This document shows positions 1-7,628 of a stretch of 64,000 bases of DNA, piece by piece (position 1 is the first letter of the stretch; each line of letters opens with the position of its first letter). The stretch covers positions 62,001 through 126,000 of the forward strand of contig NZ_PVUE01000009.1 in the NCBI RefSeq assembly GCF_003003235.1, in the 5' to 3' direction. The notes beneath the pieces are model-generated. The model saw nothing but the letters and a program-made list of their open reading frames with translations, was not told the DNA's origin and did no database searches. A program made the position numbers and the translations under genes. This stretch comes from Antricoccus suffuscus (GTDB lineage: Bacteria > Actinomycetota > Actinomycetes > Mycobacteriales > Antricoccaceae).

Positions 1-1
1 G

Positions 2-1150
2 GTCGCCGGTATCGACGGACTCGGACCGGACCTACCAGAACACCGTCCGGGTTGCGGGTCGCTGTCGGTCGACCCTGACCTGGTCGACGCGCTCCGCGTG
101 AAGTTCGAGGGGTCGAGCCTGCACTCGCGCCACGTGGAGTTGGCGGAGCAAGAGGATGAGTTCGAGGCGCTTTTCTCGCGCGGATGGACCGATGGCCTCC
201 CCGTCGTACCTCCCACCGAGGAGCGTGTGCTGCGGATGCTCACCGGTACGACGCGAGGCCCGCAGGATGTCGTCGCCGTCATTCCGCCCGATCTCGTCCC
301 GGTGACTGTCGAGAAGGTCGCGATCGCGGCGGTCATGGCGGGGTGTCTGCCGGAGTACCTGCCGTGGGTGCTGACCGCGGTCGAGGCCGTGTGCACCGAT
401 GAGTTCAATATGCACGGCGTACTCGCCACGACGATGCCGGTGGGTCCGGTGATCGTGTGCAGCGGTCCCGGCACGCGGCGGATCGGGATGAACTCCGAGG
501 GCAACGCACTCGGACAGGGCAATCGGGCCAACCTGACGATTGGTCGTGCCCTGCAGCTGGTCGTCCGCAACGTCGGCGGTGGCCGCCCGGGCGGCGTCGA
601 TCGGGCCACGCAAGGCAACCCCGGAAAGCTGTCGTTTTGTTTCGCCGAACGTCCCGATACGCCGTTCGGTCCACTCGCCGAACATCACGGCGTCGCACCC
701 GGCGTCGACGCGATCACCGTTTTTGCCGGCGAGGCGCCTCGATGCATCGTCGACCAGAAGACGCGTGATCCCGAGGGGCTCGCGGCCTCGATGGCCGTCT
801 GCCTGCGGTCGGTGCACCATCCGAAGCTGGTCCAAGGTTTCGATGCCATCCTCGTACTCAGCCCCGAGCACGGTAGTCGCTTCGCGGACGCCGGCTGGGA
901 TTACGACCGGGTCGTGCAGGAAATCCGTTCGCATGTCGATATCGATACCGACGAACTCATCTCCGGTGCCGGTGGCATCGCCGAAGGGATTCCCGCGTCG
1001 CTAGCGGGCAAGCGCATCAACAAGTTCGCACCGGGTGGTCTCATGCTCGCGTACGCCGGCGGCGAGGCGGGGCTCTTCTCGGCCGTCATCGGTGGCTGGG
1101 CGAATGGCGCCGTTGGATCGCGACCGGTCACTCGGGAAGTGGTAGCGTGA
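2..1150 (+). CDS. Conserved protein upstream of UGSC selenoprotein (5' end outside window)
   Basis: The reading frame is open from the first bases of the window to a TGA at 1150. A GTG at 98 is the first start codon inside the window, but the frame upstream of it codes plausibly (Pro/Gly/Cys-rich, then an acidic helix), so the true start is probably further upstream. The visible protein has a GWTDGLPVVPPT motif, an Ala-rich helix, a GMNSEGNALGQGNRAN motif and a Gly-rich RNVGGGRPGG stretch. No signal peptide or membrane segment is visible. I recognise it only as a conserved family with no function I can name. It lies 25 bp upstream of the UGSC selenoprotein on the same strand, so the two are probably co-transcribed and functionally linked (inference). 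Confidence 0.7.
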   Translation, partial: VAGIDGLGPDLPEHRPGCGSLSVDPDLVDALRVKFEGSSLHSRHVELAEQEDEFEALFSRGWTDGLPVVPPTEERVLRMLTGTTRGPQDVVAVIPPDLVPVTVEKVAIAAVMAGCLPEYLPWVLTAVEAVCTDEFNMHGVLATTMPVGPVIVCSGPGTRRIGMNSEGNALGQGNRANLTIGRALQLVVRNVGGGRPGGVDRATQGNPGKLSFCFAERPDTPFGPLAEHHGVAPGVDAITVFAGEAPRCIVDQKTRDPEGLAASMAVCLRSVHHPKLVQGFDAILVLSPEHGSRFADAGWDYDRVVQEIRSHVDIDTDELISGAGGIAEGIPASLAGKRINKFAPGGLMLAYAGGEAGLFSAVIGGWANGAVGSRPVTREVVA

Positions 1151-1175
1151 CGCCAGTCTCTGAAGGGCGGGTCCG

Positions 1176-1691
1176 ATGACTACGATCCTCGATCCCACTG
1201 GCGAACGCTCGCCGGTAGCACGGCAGCGCGTCGAGCGACCAGGGTCGCTCGACGGAAAGACCGTGGGGCTGCTCGATATTTCTAAACCACGTGGCGACAT
1301 ATTCCTCGACCGACTCGAGCAGCGGCTCGTCGGAGTAGGCGCCAAGGTACATCGATACAAGAAGCCCACCTTTACCAAACCGGCGCCGGCGGACTTGCGT
1401 TACGAGATCTCCACGCAGTGCGACATGGTCGTCGAAGCGCTCGCCGATTGAGGCAGTTGTACGTCGTGCAGTGTGCATGACATCAGTGATCTCGAACAGC
1501 GCGGGCTTCCGGGCGTCATGATCGCGACCACAGGGTTCGTGACGGCGGCCCAGACCCAGGCTGACGCTCTCGGCTTCGGCACGATCGCGCGTGTCTTCAC
1601 GCCGCACCCGGTCCAAGACCGCACCGACGACGAGATGCGTGAGTACGCCGACGGTGTTTTCGACTCCGTGGTCGAGCAGCTGACCAGCTAG
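1176..1691 (+). CDS. UGSC family selenoprotein, in-frame TGA read as selenocysteine
   Basis: Two same-frame ORFs (1176-1451 and the one ending at 1691) are separated only by a TGA at 1449-1451. Read as selenocysteine, that codon gives U92-G93-S94-C95, the signature of the UGSC family (known members carry UGSC or CGSC). The sequence either side is continuous family sequence: an N-terminal half with SLDGKTVGLLDISKPRG, then ALAD-U-GSC-TSCS, then a C-terminal half with GVMIATTGF and HPVQDRTDDE. The ATG at 1176 has AAGGGCGG upstream. Full length would be 171 residues. A hairpin fitting a bacterial SECIS starts 12 nt after the TGA. The fold suggests a redox role at the Sec/Cys pair, but the reaction is unknown. 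The gene requires selA/selB/selC/selD elsewhere in the genome; none is in this window. Confidence 0.88.
1463..1481 (+). promoter_or_regulatory. Candidate bacterial SECIS element
   Basis: GTCGTGCA (1463-1470) pairs with TGCATGAC (1474-1481) over 8 bp with one G-U, leaving the apical loop GTG (1471-1473). The loop starts with G, 20 nt after the TGA codon. This meets the usual bacterial SECIS requirements: a stem-loop inside the reading frame just after UGA, with a G in the first two loop positions. SelB would bind here to deliver Sec-tRNA. Not tested by a structure program. Confidence 0.7.
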
Positions 1692-2716
1692 GCGGCGTTG
1701 TTGGCGGCCTCGGTCAGCAACGGCAGATATTTATCTAGCATCCATGGCAGACTCAACACGGTCACCGCGCTCGTCGCGTACACCATCGGCGGATCGGTGA
1801 TGGGGACGTAACTATCGGTGCTGACCGCCGTGAGGTCTTTGAATAGCTGGTTCCCCTCGATTTCGCTCTGTAGCTCGTCGTTGAGGTACCAGGCAACGAG
1901 TACGTCGGTCTTGACGTCGGAGAGAGTTTCCATGCTGACCTTCTTGGCGAAGGACTCTCCGCCACTGCTTTTCTGCTTGGCGATACTTGGCGATGGGGTG
2001 AACCCAAGCTGCTTGAGTAGCTCGTTACGCGAGTCATCCTCGTAGTAGAAGTTGTAGTTGCCGGCTTCGGTTCCACTGCCGAAGGCGATCGTCTTTCCCT
2101 TGAACTCCGGGTGCGCTGCCGCCGCGTCGTCGATGAGCTTATTGGCCTTCGTTTCGAGATCCGAGGCCTTGTCGGTCAGGCCCAGCGCCTTGCCGACGGT
2201 CTTGATCTGGTCCTGCCACGAGGTGAGCCACGGCTTGTCTGGGTAAGCGACGGTCGGCGCGATATCGCTCAGCATCTTGTACTGCTCGTCGGTCAGCCCC
2301 GAGTTGACGGCGAGGATCACGTCCGGCTTCAGCGAGCCGATCTGTTCGTATGGGATCTCTTTCGACGTGGCCTTGATCAGGGTCGGCTTCTTGCCGTTCA
2401 GCGCGGCGCTGTCCCAGGGAAGGACTCCGTCGTCGCAGCCGCAGTCCGAGGAGTAGTCCTGCATCCCGACCGGTACGACGCCGAGGGCGAGAGCGGCGTC
2501 CTGGCTGCCCCACCCGATCGTTACCACCCGCTCGGGTTTCTGCTCGATCGTGGCCGAGCCGAGCGCGGAGTCGATCGTCACAGGGAAGGATGCGTCGCCC
2601 TGCGCCGTCTGGTCCGTCGCCGACTTCTCGTCGGCGTTGCCGGAACTGCATGCGGTGAGGGTCAGCGCAAGCGCGGATATGGCGGCGCCCGCAGCGATCG
2701 CGAATCTATGTTTCAC
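1688..2716 (-). CDS. Iron-siderophore ABC transporter substrate-binding lipoprotein
   Basis: A 342-residue extracytoplasmic solute-binding protein of the FecB/FepB type. A hydrophobic signal peptide ends in the lipobox LTAC, so Cys23 would be lipidated after cleavage. The mature part has the class III binding-protein pattern: PERVVTIGWGSQDAALALG near residue 62, PDVILAV in the first lobe, a long inter-lobe helix (residues about 170-200) and a second lobe. It captures a ferric siderophore and hands it to the permeases, most likely the FecCD-type operon at 5418-8477, since no other permease lies beside it. An IdeR-type iron box sits just upstream. The stop codon overlaps the 3' end of the UGSC gene by 4 bp (convergent). 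Confidence 0.9.
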   Translation of the reverse strand: MKHRFAIAAGAAISALALTLTACSSGNADEKSATDQTAQGDASFPVTIDSALGSATIEQKPERVVTIGWGSQDAALALGVVPVGMQDYSSDCGCDDGVLPWDSAALNGKKPTLIKATSKEIPYEQIGSLKPDVILAVNSGLTDEQYKMLSDIAPTVAYPDKPWLTSWQDQIKTVGKALGLTDKASDLETKANKLIDDAAAAHPEFKGKTIAFGSGTEAGNYNFYYEDDSRNELLKQLGFTPSPSIAKQKSSGGESFAKKVSMETLSDVKTDVLVAWYLNDELQSEIEGNQLFKDLTAVSTDSYVPITDPPMVYATSAVTVLSLPWMLDKYLPLLTEAANNAA

Positions 2717-2735
2717 AAGGTCTCCCGGGATTGAT

Positions 2736-2754
2736 TTAGGTTAGGCTACCGTAA
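2736..2754 (-). promoter_or_regulatory. IdeR/DtxR iron box upstream of siderophore-binding lipoprotein
   Basis: TTAGGTTAGGCTACCGTAA closely matches the 19-bp DtxR/IdeR consensus TTAGGTTAGSCTAACCTAA (two mismatches, both in the right half). It lies 20 bp upstream of the lipoprotein start, in the position of a repressor site. Expected role: Fe(II)-loaded IdeR represses the gene when iron is sufficient. Confidence 0.85.
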
Positions 2755-2882
2755 CTTTGAGTGTTGGATAGATGGCGGCCGGTGGCGCACCGTGGAGGTT
2801 TGGCGATGCGGTACTCTTATCTGTCGCCGCACTCTCCTGAGTGCCCGGCACTCACGGCTCGCACAACACTCTTACGAATTTG

Positions 2883-2927
2883 TTTGCGGGTCGACGCAAA
2901 AACCCTCCTGCCACGGAAGCTCCGTGG
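2883..2927 (+). promoter_or_regulatory. Two hairpins in the rpsF leader
   Basis: TTTGCG (2883-2888) pairs with CGCAAA (2895-2900) around GGTCGA, and CCACGGA (2911-2917) pairs with TCCGTGG (2921-2927) around AGC. Both lie in the untranslated leader just before the rpsF ribosome-binding site. Ribosomal protein leaders that bind the S6-S18 complex are known upstream of rpsF in many bacteria; these hairpins could play that role, but I did not match a specific motif. Confidence 0.35.
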
Positions 2928-2958
2928 CCGTTTTAGTCCAGAGGAGGTGGGTTTACAC

Positions 2959-3249
2959 GTGCGTCATTACGAAATGATGGTCATCCTCGACCCAGAGCTC
3001 GAGGAACGTACCGTCGCCCCATCGCTCGATCAGTTCCTGTCGATCGTGAAGACTGACGGTGGCACTGTCGACAAGGTTGATATCTGGGGACGCCGCCGGC
3101 TGACCTACGAGATCAACAAGCGCACCGACGGCATCTACGCCGTCGTCGATCTGCAGTGCACGCCGGAAACCGTCGCGGAGCTTGATCGCCAGCTCAACAT
3201 CAACGAGTCGGTTATGCGCACCAAGGTCATCCGTCCCGAGATCCGCTAG
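2959..3249 (+). CDS. rpsF: 30S ribosomal protein S6
   Basis: The 96-residue protein has the S6 pattern: [17 protein letters not shown] at the start, [18 protein letters not shown] in the middle, and [14 protein letters not shown] near the end. It binds the 16S rRNA platform as a heterodimer with S18. The GTG start at 2959 is chosen because a strong ribosome-binding site (GAGGAGGTGGG) precedes it and the length matches the family; the open frame continues upstream to 2761 but is leader. First gene of rpsF-ssb-rpsR-rplI. Confidence 0.97.
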   Translation: MRHYEMMVILDPELEERTVAPSLDQFLSIVKTDGGTVDKVDIWGRRRLTYEINKRTDGIYAVVDLQCTPETVAELDRQLNINESVMRTKVIRPEIR

Positions 3250-3251
3250 GT

Positions 3252-3278
3252 TTATCCACACCTCGCGTGTCGTCCACA
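3252..3278 (+). promoter_or_regulatory. Pair of DnaA boxes between rpsF and ssb
   Basis: TTATCCACA at 3252-3260 is a perfect DnaA box and TCGTCCACA at 3270-3278 differs by one base from TTGTCCACA. The pair lies 3-29 bp after the rpsF stop codon, inside the 157-bp gap before ssb. DnaA may modulate ssb transcription from here (inference). Confidence 0.5.
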
Positions 3279-3406
3279 GGCAGTACGCCGAACGTTCGCG
3301 CTTTGTCAGGCGTTGTCGCTTTAATAGCAATCACGACCTAAGCGCGACCACGATGATCAGCCACCGTTCGGGTGACGACAAGCAATGAATCTTCGAGAGG
3401 ATTCCC

Positions 3407-3886
3407 ATGGCAGGCGAAACCATCATCACCGTTGTCGGCAATCTCACCGCCGACCCTGAGCTTCGCTTCACCCCGTCGGGTGCGGCCGTCGCTAACTTCA
3501 CCGTCGCTTCCACGCCGCGCATGTTCGACAAGAACGCGAACGAATGGAAAGACGGCGAGGCGCTGTTCATGCGCTGCAGCATTTGGCGCCAGGCTGCCGA
3601 AAACGTCGCCGAGTCCCTTCAAAAGGGGGCCCGTGTCGTCGTGACCGGCCGGCTGAAGCAGCGTTCCTACGAAACCAAAGAGGGCGAGAAGCGCACCGTC
3701 GTCGAACTTGACGCCGAAGAGATCGGCCCTTCGCTGAAGTACGCCACCGCAAAGGTCACCCGCGCCTCGCGCGGCTCGAGCGGTTTCGGTGGCAACAGCG
3801 GTGGCGGTGGCGGTGGCCAGTCCGAAGATCCATGGGGCTCCGCGCCTTCCGCCGGCGGCGGGTTCTCTGACGAACCGCCGTTCTAA
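3407..3886 (+). CDS. ssb: Single-stranded DNA-binding protein
   Basis: 159 residues: an N-terminal OB-fold domain (about 1-110, with [21 protein letters not shown] and [18 protein letters not shown]), then a Gly-rich linker ([10 protein letters not shown]), then the acidic tip DEPPF, which recruits replication and repair partners. It coats single-stranded DNA during replication, recombination and repair. It follows rpsF by 157 bp and precedes rpsR, the standard arrangement. The ATG at 3407 follows GAGAGGATT. The linker is shorter than in many actinobacterial paralogues, but this is clearly the essential housekeeping copy. Confidence 0.97.
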   Translation: MAGETIITVVGNLTADPELRFTPSGAAVANFTVASTPRMFDKNANEWKDGEALFMRCSIWRQAAENVAESLQKGARVVVTGRLKQRSYETKEGEKRTVVELDAEEIGPSLKYATAKVTRASRGSSGFGGNSGGGGGGQSEDPWGSAPSAGGGFSDEPPF

Positions 3887-3919
3887 CTTTCATCACAAAA
3901 TTCAGGAGTACCAACGCTC

Positions 3920-4156
3920 ATGGCTAAACCAGTCATTCGCAAGCCGAAGAAGAAGCCTAATCCGCTCATGTCGGCTGAGATCGAATACATCGACTACAAA
4001 GACATCAACCTGCTTCGTAAGTTCATCTCCGACCGCGGGAAGATCCGCGCTCGCCGGGTAACCGGGGTGTCCTCCCAGCAGCAGCGTCAGCTTGCCAAGG
4101 CGATCAAGAACGCCCGCGAGATGGCCTTGCTGCCTTACACGAGCACCGCTCGCTAA
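3920..4156 (+). CDS. rpsR: 30S ribosomal protein S18, zinc-ligand-free (C-minus) form
   Basis: 78 residues with the S18 core [23 protein letters not shown] and the C-terminal [15 protein letters not shown]. It binds S6 on the 30S platform. Oddity: the usual operon-encoded actinobacterial S18 carries CxxC near the N-terminus and a Cys/His pair after RRVTG. Here those positions read PNPLMSAE and VSSQQQRQ, and the whole protein has no cysteine or histidine. It is therefore a zinc-independent form in the position normally occupied by the zinc form. RBS AGGAG at 3904. Confidence 0.96.
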   Translation: MAKPVIRKPKKKPNPLMSAEIEYIDYKDINLLRKFISDRGKIRARRVTGVSSQQQRQLAKAIKNAREMALLPYTSTAR

Positions 4157-4169
4157 GGAGAGACGACAC

Positions 4170-4619
4170 ATGAAGCTCATCCTCACTCACGAAGTCGACG
4201 GGCTCGGCCAGCCGGGCGACGTCGTCGAGGTCCGCGACGGCTACGGCCGCAACTTCCTCGTCCCGCGGGGCGACGCCATCGTCTCCACCAAGGGCGCCGA
4301 GAAGCAGATCGCGCAGATCAAGCGTGCGCAGGAAGTTCGGCACGTCCGCGACGTCGGCCACGCACAGGAGATCGCCGCATCGCTCAAGTCGCTGTCGGTC
4401 ACGCTCGAGGCCCGCACCGGCGAAGGCGGCCGGCTGTTCGGCTCGGTTACTGCCGCTGACGTCGTCAACGCGGTCAAGGCCGCCGGCGGTCCGATCCTCG
4501 ACAAGCGTCGCGTCGAGCTGCCCGGCCACATTAAGGCGACCGGCAAGCACGAAGTCGTCATCAAGGTTCACGATGGCGTCGACGCCAAGGTCAACCTCAA
4601 CGTTGTGGCCGCACAGTAA
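4170..4619 (+). CDS. rplI: 50S ribosomal protein L9
   Basis: 149 residues. The N-terminal domain starts MKLILTHEVDGLGQPGDVVEVRDGYGRNFLVPRG, the typical L9 rRNA-binding domain, followed by a long charged connecting helix (about 40-75) and a C-terminal domain with GRLFGSVTAADV. L9 sits at the base of the L1 stalk. ATG at 4170 with AAGGAGA 8 nt upstream, 13 bp after rpsR. The last gene of the operon; its stop codon lies in the first unit of a threefold 16-bp repeat, which is followed by a terminator hairpin. Confidence 0.97.
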   Translation: MKLILTHEVDGLGQPGDVVEVRDGYGRNFLVPRGDAIVSTKGAEKQIAQIKRAQEVRHVRDVGHAQEIAASLKSLSVTLEARTGEGGRLFGSVTAADVVNAVKAAGGPILDKRRVELPGHIKATGKHEVVIKVHDGVDAKVNLNVVAAQ

Positions 4620-4655
4620 TTTGGCTGCACAGTAGTTTGGCCGCTCAGTAGTTTT
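4608..4655. repeat. Three tandem 16-bp units spanning the rplI stop codon
   Basis: Units at 4608-4623 (GCCGCACAGTAATTTG), 4624-4639 (GCTGCACAGTAGTTTG) and 4640-4655 (GCCGCTCAGTAGTTTT). The first contains the genuine Ala-Ala-Gln-stop end of rplI; the other two are downstream copies out of the original frame. This looks like a local slippage duplication of the gene end. Confidence 0.8.
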
Positions 4656-4666
4656 TAGCTCCTCAT

Positions 4667-4701
4667 AACGCCCGGTACTCAGATCATGAGTGCCGGGCGT
4701 T
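4667..4701. terminator. Hairpin terminator between rplI and convergent membrane gene
   Basis: A 15-bp stem (4667-4681 with 4687-4701, one T-G wobble) around the loop GATCA. It lies 47 bp after rplI and 18 bp from the stop of the convergent gene at 4719. With no long T run it would be an intrinsic-like terminator for both directions. Confidence 0.7.
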
Positions 4702-4718
4702 GTGGTCTGTCGAGACGA

Positions 4719-5174
4719 TTACGTGACCGCACACGCGATCGCGACGACGTACATCGCGACGGTGAGCACGCCGATCGTTGCGCGCAGGACCAATGCGCGC
4801 TGCGCGCCGCGGCGTACCCGCCGGTCGAGGTCGTCCGGCGCCTTCAACGCGGCCTTCCGTAGCCGGGTCATGGCGCGGGCCTGCACCACGCCGACGGCGG
4901 TGGCGGCTGCCGTGCAGGCCACGAGAATGACGAGAGTCGTCGCCAGGCCGTCCCACGGTCGCTGCCCGAGCAGTACGCCGCCAGGGAGCACGATCAGGAC
5001 CATCGCGACGCCGGCCACCGGCAGATATCCGCGTCCGAAACCTCGAAACAGCGCCACCCGATCCGCGGTTTGCAGCACCGCGCGGGACGCTCGGGACAGC
5101 ACGATGATCATCACGAAGCCGCCGACCCAGATGGCCGTGCCCAGTACCAGTGCTCCGATCAGGACGGCATGCAA
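4719..5174 (-). CDS. Small integral membrane protein, function unknown
   Basis: 151 residues with four predicted membrane helices: residues about 3-26, 50-70, 78-100 and 128-150. Between helices 3 and 4 is a basic cytoplasmic segment (TRLRKAALKAPDDLDRRVRRGAQR). The TTG at 5174 is chosen as start because AGGAG lies 7 nt upstream. It is convergent with rplI and divergent from the siderophore permease operon, but carries no hallmark of iron transport. I recognise no specific family; four-helix heme-membrane or copper-resistance-like domains have similar topology, but no conserved His pairs are visible. Confidence 0.7.
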   Translation of the reverse strand: MHAVLIGALVLGTAIWVGGFVMIIVLSRASRAVLQTADRVALFRGFGRGYLPVAGVAMVLIVLPGGVLLGQRPWDGLATTLVILVACTAAATAVGVVQARAMTRLRKAALKAPDDLDRRVRRGAQRALVLRATIGVLTVAMYVVAIACAVT

Positions 5175-5318
5175 CTCTGACTCCTCGACACGCTCTTGGA
5201 CAGAACCGCGGCAAATTTAACACGACCACCGCCGTGGAAATTATGACGCTCAACTCTCGTGGATTCGGCTTGGTGAACATCGGGAGCACTGACCGCGATC
5301 CTTCCCACAATAGTACTG

Positions 5319-5337
5319 TTAGCCTAGCCTAACTGAT
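5319..5337 (+). promoter_or_regulatory. IdeR/DtxR iron box upstream of siderophore permease operon
   Basis: TTAGCCTAGCCTAACTGAT keeps the TTAG...TAGCCTAAC core of the DtxR/IdeR consensus (about 14 of 19 positions by eye) and contains the palindrome GTTAGCCTAGCCTAAC at one base offset. It lies about 80 bp upstream of the first permease gene. Confidence 0.7.
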
Positions 5338-5417
5338 ACGGTCGTGAAGTCCTGCGTCGTGAGTGGTGCTACCGCTGGCGATGCCACATCTTCTGAGTGG
5401 TTAGCCGAGGTAAAGCC

Positions 5418-6518
5418 ATGACTCCGAACGCGGCGAGCCCCCGCGCTCGTTTCGCGGCGCTCGTGTCGACTCCGGCGACGAGCGCGACTGCGGATCAGCG
5501 CCGGCCAGCAGGAGTGGCGGGCACTAACTCGCGGCGCTTGATCGGTCTCCTCATCGCGCTCGCCGCGCTCGCGTTGGTATCGCTGGTCAGCATTGCGGTT
5601 GGGTCGAAAGCGATCCCGCTCGGCACCGTCTGGGACGCGATTTTCGGGTCGTCCAGTGGCGATGCATCCGTCATCATCTGGGACCTTCGGGTGCCCCGCA
5701 CGCTGGTCGGGATTGCGGTGGGCGCCTCTCTCGGCGTATCCGGCGCACTGATCCAGGCGATGACCCGCAACCCGCTTGCCGACCCGGGGATCCTTGGCGT
5801 GAATGCCGGCGCGGCGTTCTTCGTAGTCATCGGAATTGGCGCGCTCGGTGTCGGGTCGGTGGGTGGCTACATGTGGCTGGCCTTCGTCGGTGCGCTCGTG
5901 GTCACCGTGGCCGTCTACATCATCGGCTCGGCCGGCCGTGGAGCTGCCAGCCCGGTCCGGCTTACGCTCGCCGGCGTCGCGCTCGGCGCCGTACTCACGG
6001 GGATCACCTCGGGACTGGTCCTGCTCGACCCGCAGGCATTCGACAAGATGCGCACCTGGAACGCCGGCTCAATCACCGGCCGCTCCCTCGAGACCATCGC
6101 CCCGGTGCTGCCGCTAATAGCAATCGGACTATTGCTCGCGTTTTCGGTTGCCCGACCGCTGAACGCCGTCGCCCTCGGTGACGACCTGGCCGCATCGCTC
6201 GGCACCAGCGTGTTTCGGACCCGGGTAATTGTGATCGTCGCGGTCACGCTGTTGGCCGGTGGGGCGACGGCGATCGCCGGACCGATCGGGTTCGTCGGGC
6301 TGATGGTTCCGCACGTAGCCCGCTGGATCGTGGGGCCGGACCAACGCTGGATCATGCTCTACACCGTTGTGTTCGCACCCATCTTGCTACTGGTCTCGGA
6401 TGTGGTCGGACGGATCGTCATGCGGCCGAGTGAGCTGCCCGTCGGCGTCGTGACGGCGTTCATCGGTGCGCCGGTACTCATCGTGCTGATTCGCCGACGG
6501 AAGGCGAGTGGGCTATGA
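5418..6518 (+). CDS. Iron-siderophore ABC transporter permease (FecCD family)
   Basis: 366 residues from the ATG at 5418 (GAGG 9 nt upstream; a GTG at 5397 is possible but lacks a good RBS). After a low-complexity N-terminus (about 45 residues) comes the FecCD fold with about ten membrane helices. Family motifs are visible: LRVPRTLVGIAVGASLGVSGALIQAMTRNPLADPGILGVNAGA, GPIGFVGLMVPHVAR and a final PSELPVGVVTAFIGAPV. It forms half of the transmembrane channel with the next gene, which it overlaps by 4 bp. The IdeR box upstream indicates induction under iron limitation. Substrate (catecholate versus hydroxamate) cannot be told from sequence alone. Confidence 0.93.
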   Translation: MTPNAASPRARFAALVSTPATSATADQRRPAGVAGTNSRRLIGLLIALAALALVSLVSIAVGSKAIPLGTVWDAIFGSSSGDASVIIWDLRVPRTLVGIAVGASLGVSGALIQAMTRNPLADPGILGVNAGAAFFVVIGIGALGVGSVGGYMWLAFVGALVVTVAVYIIGSAGRGAASPVRLTLAGVALGAVLTGITSGLVLLDPQAFDKMRTWNAGSITGRSLETIAPVLPLIAIGLLLAFSVARPLNAVALGDDLAASLGTSVFRTRVIVIVAVTLLAGGATAIAGPIGFVGLMVPHVARWIVGPDQRWIMLYTVVFAPILLLVSDVVGRIVMRPSELPVGVVTAFIGAPVLIVLIRRRKASGL

Positions 6519-7600
6519 CGGCTCTGGACACCCACGCCGAGTCGGACGCGCCGCCGGTATCAAAGGTCGACTTCGGTCGTCGTACCGTGCGCATTAAGCG
6601 CGGCAGACTATCGATGCGCTTCGATCTGCGGGTCCTCGTCGTCTGCGGACTGCTGGCCGCGGTGATGGTGGCGATGGGTCTGTTCGCACTCGCGACGGGT
6701 GACTACCCGCTGACCGTCCGTGAAGTGATCGGGGCGCTCACCGGCCAGGAGACTGGATTCACCCACATCGTCGTCGTCGAATGGCGGCTGCCTCGGGTGC
6801 TGGCCGCGATCATCTTCGGCGCCGCGCTCGGCGTCGCCGGCGCGATCTTCCAGACACTCACGCGTAATCCGCTTGGCTCGCCCGACGTCATCGGCTTCTC
6901 GACCGGCGCCTACACCGGCGCGCTGATCGTGATCATCTTCGTCGGCGGTAGTTACATGCAGATGGCGGCCGGCGCACTGGTCGGTGGCATCGCTACCGCC
7001 GGCGTGGTCTACCTGCTTGCCTACAAGCGAGGCGTGCAGGGATTCCGGCTGATCATTGTGGGCATCGCCATCTCTGCGATGCTCACATCGCTCAACACCT
7101 GGCTGCTGCTCACCGCCGACCTCGAGGTCGCAATGACCGGCGCCGCCTGGGGCGCCGGCTCACTCAACGGCATTGGCTGGACACAGGCTTTTCCCGCGAT
7201 CATCGTGGTCGTCGTACTTCTTGCCTGCGCGAGCCTGATGGCCCGTCCGATGCATCAGCTCGAGCTTGGCGACGACGCTTCCCGGGCGCTCGGGCTTTCG
7301 GCCGAACCGACCCGACTCGGACTGGTCCTGGTGGGCGTCGGCCTGACCGCCAGCGTCACCGCCGCGGCCGGCCCGATTGCGTTTGTTGCGCTCGCCGCGC
7401 CGCAGATTGCCCGACGTCTCACCCGAAGTGCAGGCGTCACGCTTGCTCCCGCGGCGTTCACCGGCGCCTTCCTGCTCGTGGCCGCCGACTACATTGCCCA
7501 GCACCTGCTGCGGACCGTTCCGGTCGGCGTGGTCACGGTGTGCATCGGTGGCATCTACCTGATCTGGCTCCTCATCCACGAAGCACGGCGACGCGGATGA
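6515..7600 (+). CDS. Second iron-siderophore ABC transporter permease (FecCD family)
   Basis: 361 residues, starting with an ATG that overlaps the previous stop codon (ATGA), which implies translational coupling. A 30-residue hydrophilic N-terminus precedes about ten membrane helices. FecCD signatures: EWRLPRVLAAIIFGAALGVAGAIFQTLTRNPLGSPDVIGFSTGA, GPIAFVALAAPQIARRL and RTVPVGVVTVCIGG. It pairs with the preceding permease to form the heterodimeric channel. The ATPase follows 28 bp later. Confidence 0.93.
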   Translation: MTALDTHAESDAPPVSKVDFGRRTVRIKRGRLSMRFDLRVLVVCGLLAAVMVAMGLFALATGDYPLTVREVIGALTGQETGFTHIVVVEWRLPRVLAAIIFGAALGVAGAIFQTLTRNPLGSPDVIGFSTGAYTGALIVIIFVGGSYMQMAAGALVGGIATAGVVYLLAYKRGVQGFRLIIVGIAISAMLTSLNTWLLLTADLEVAMTGAAWGAGSLNGIGWTQAFPAIIVVVVLLACASLMARPMHQLELGDDASRALGLSAEPTRLGLVLVGVGLTASVTAAAGPIAFVALAAPQIARRLTRSAGVTLAPAAFTGAFLLVAADYIAQHLLRTVPVGVVTVCIGGIYLIWLLIHEARRRG

Positions 7601-7628
7601 GGCGTTTTCTCACCTTCCGGAGGTATCT

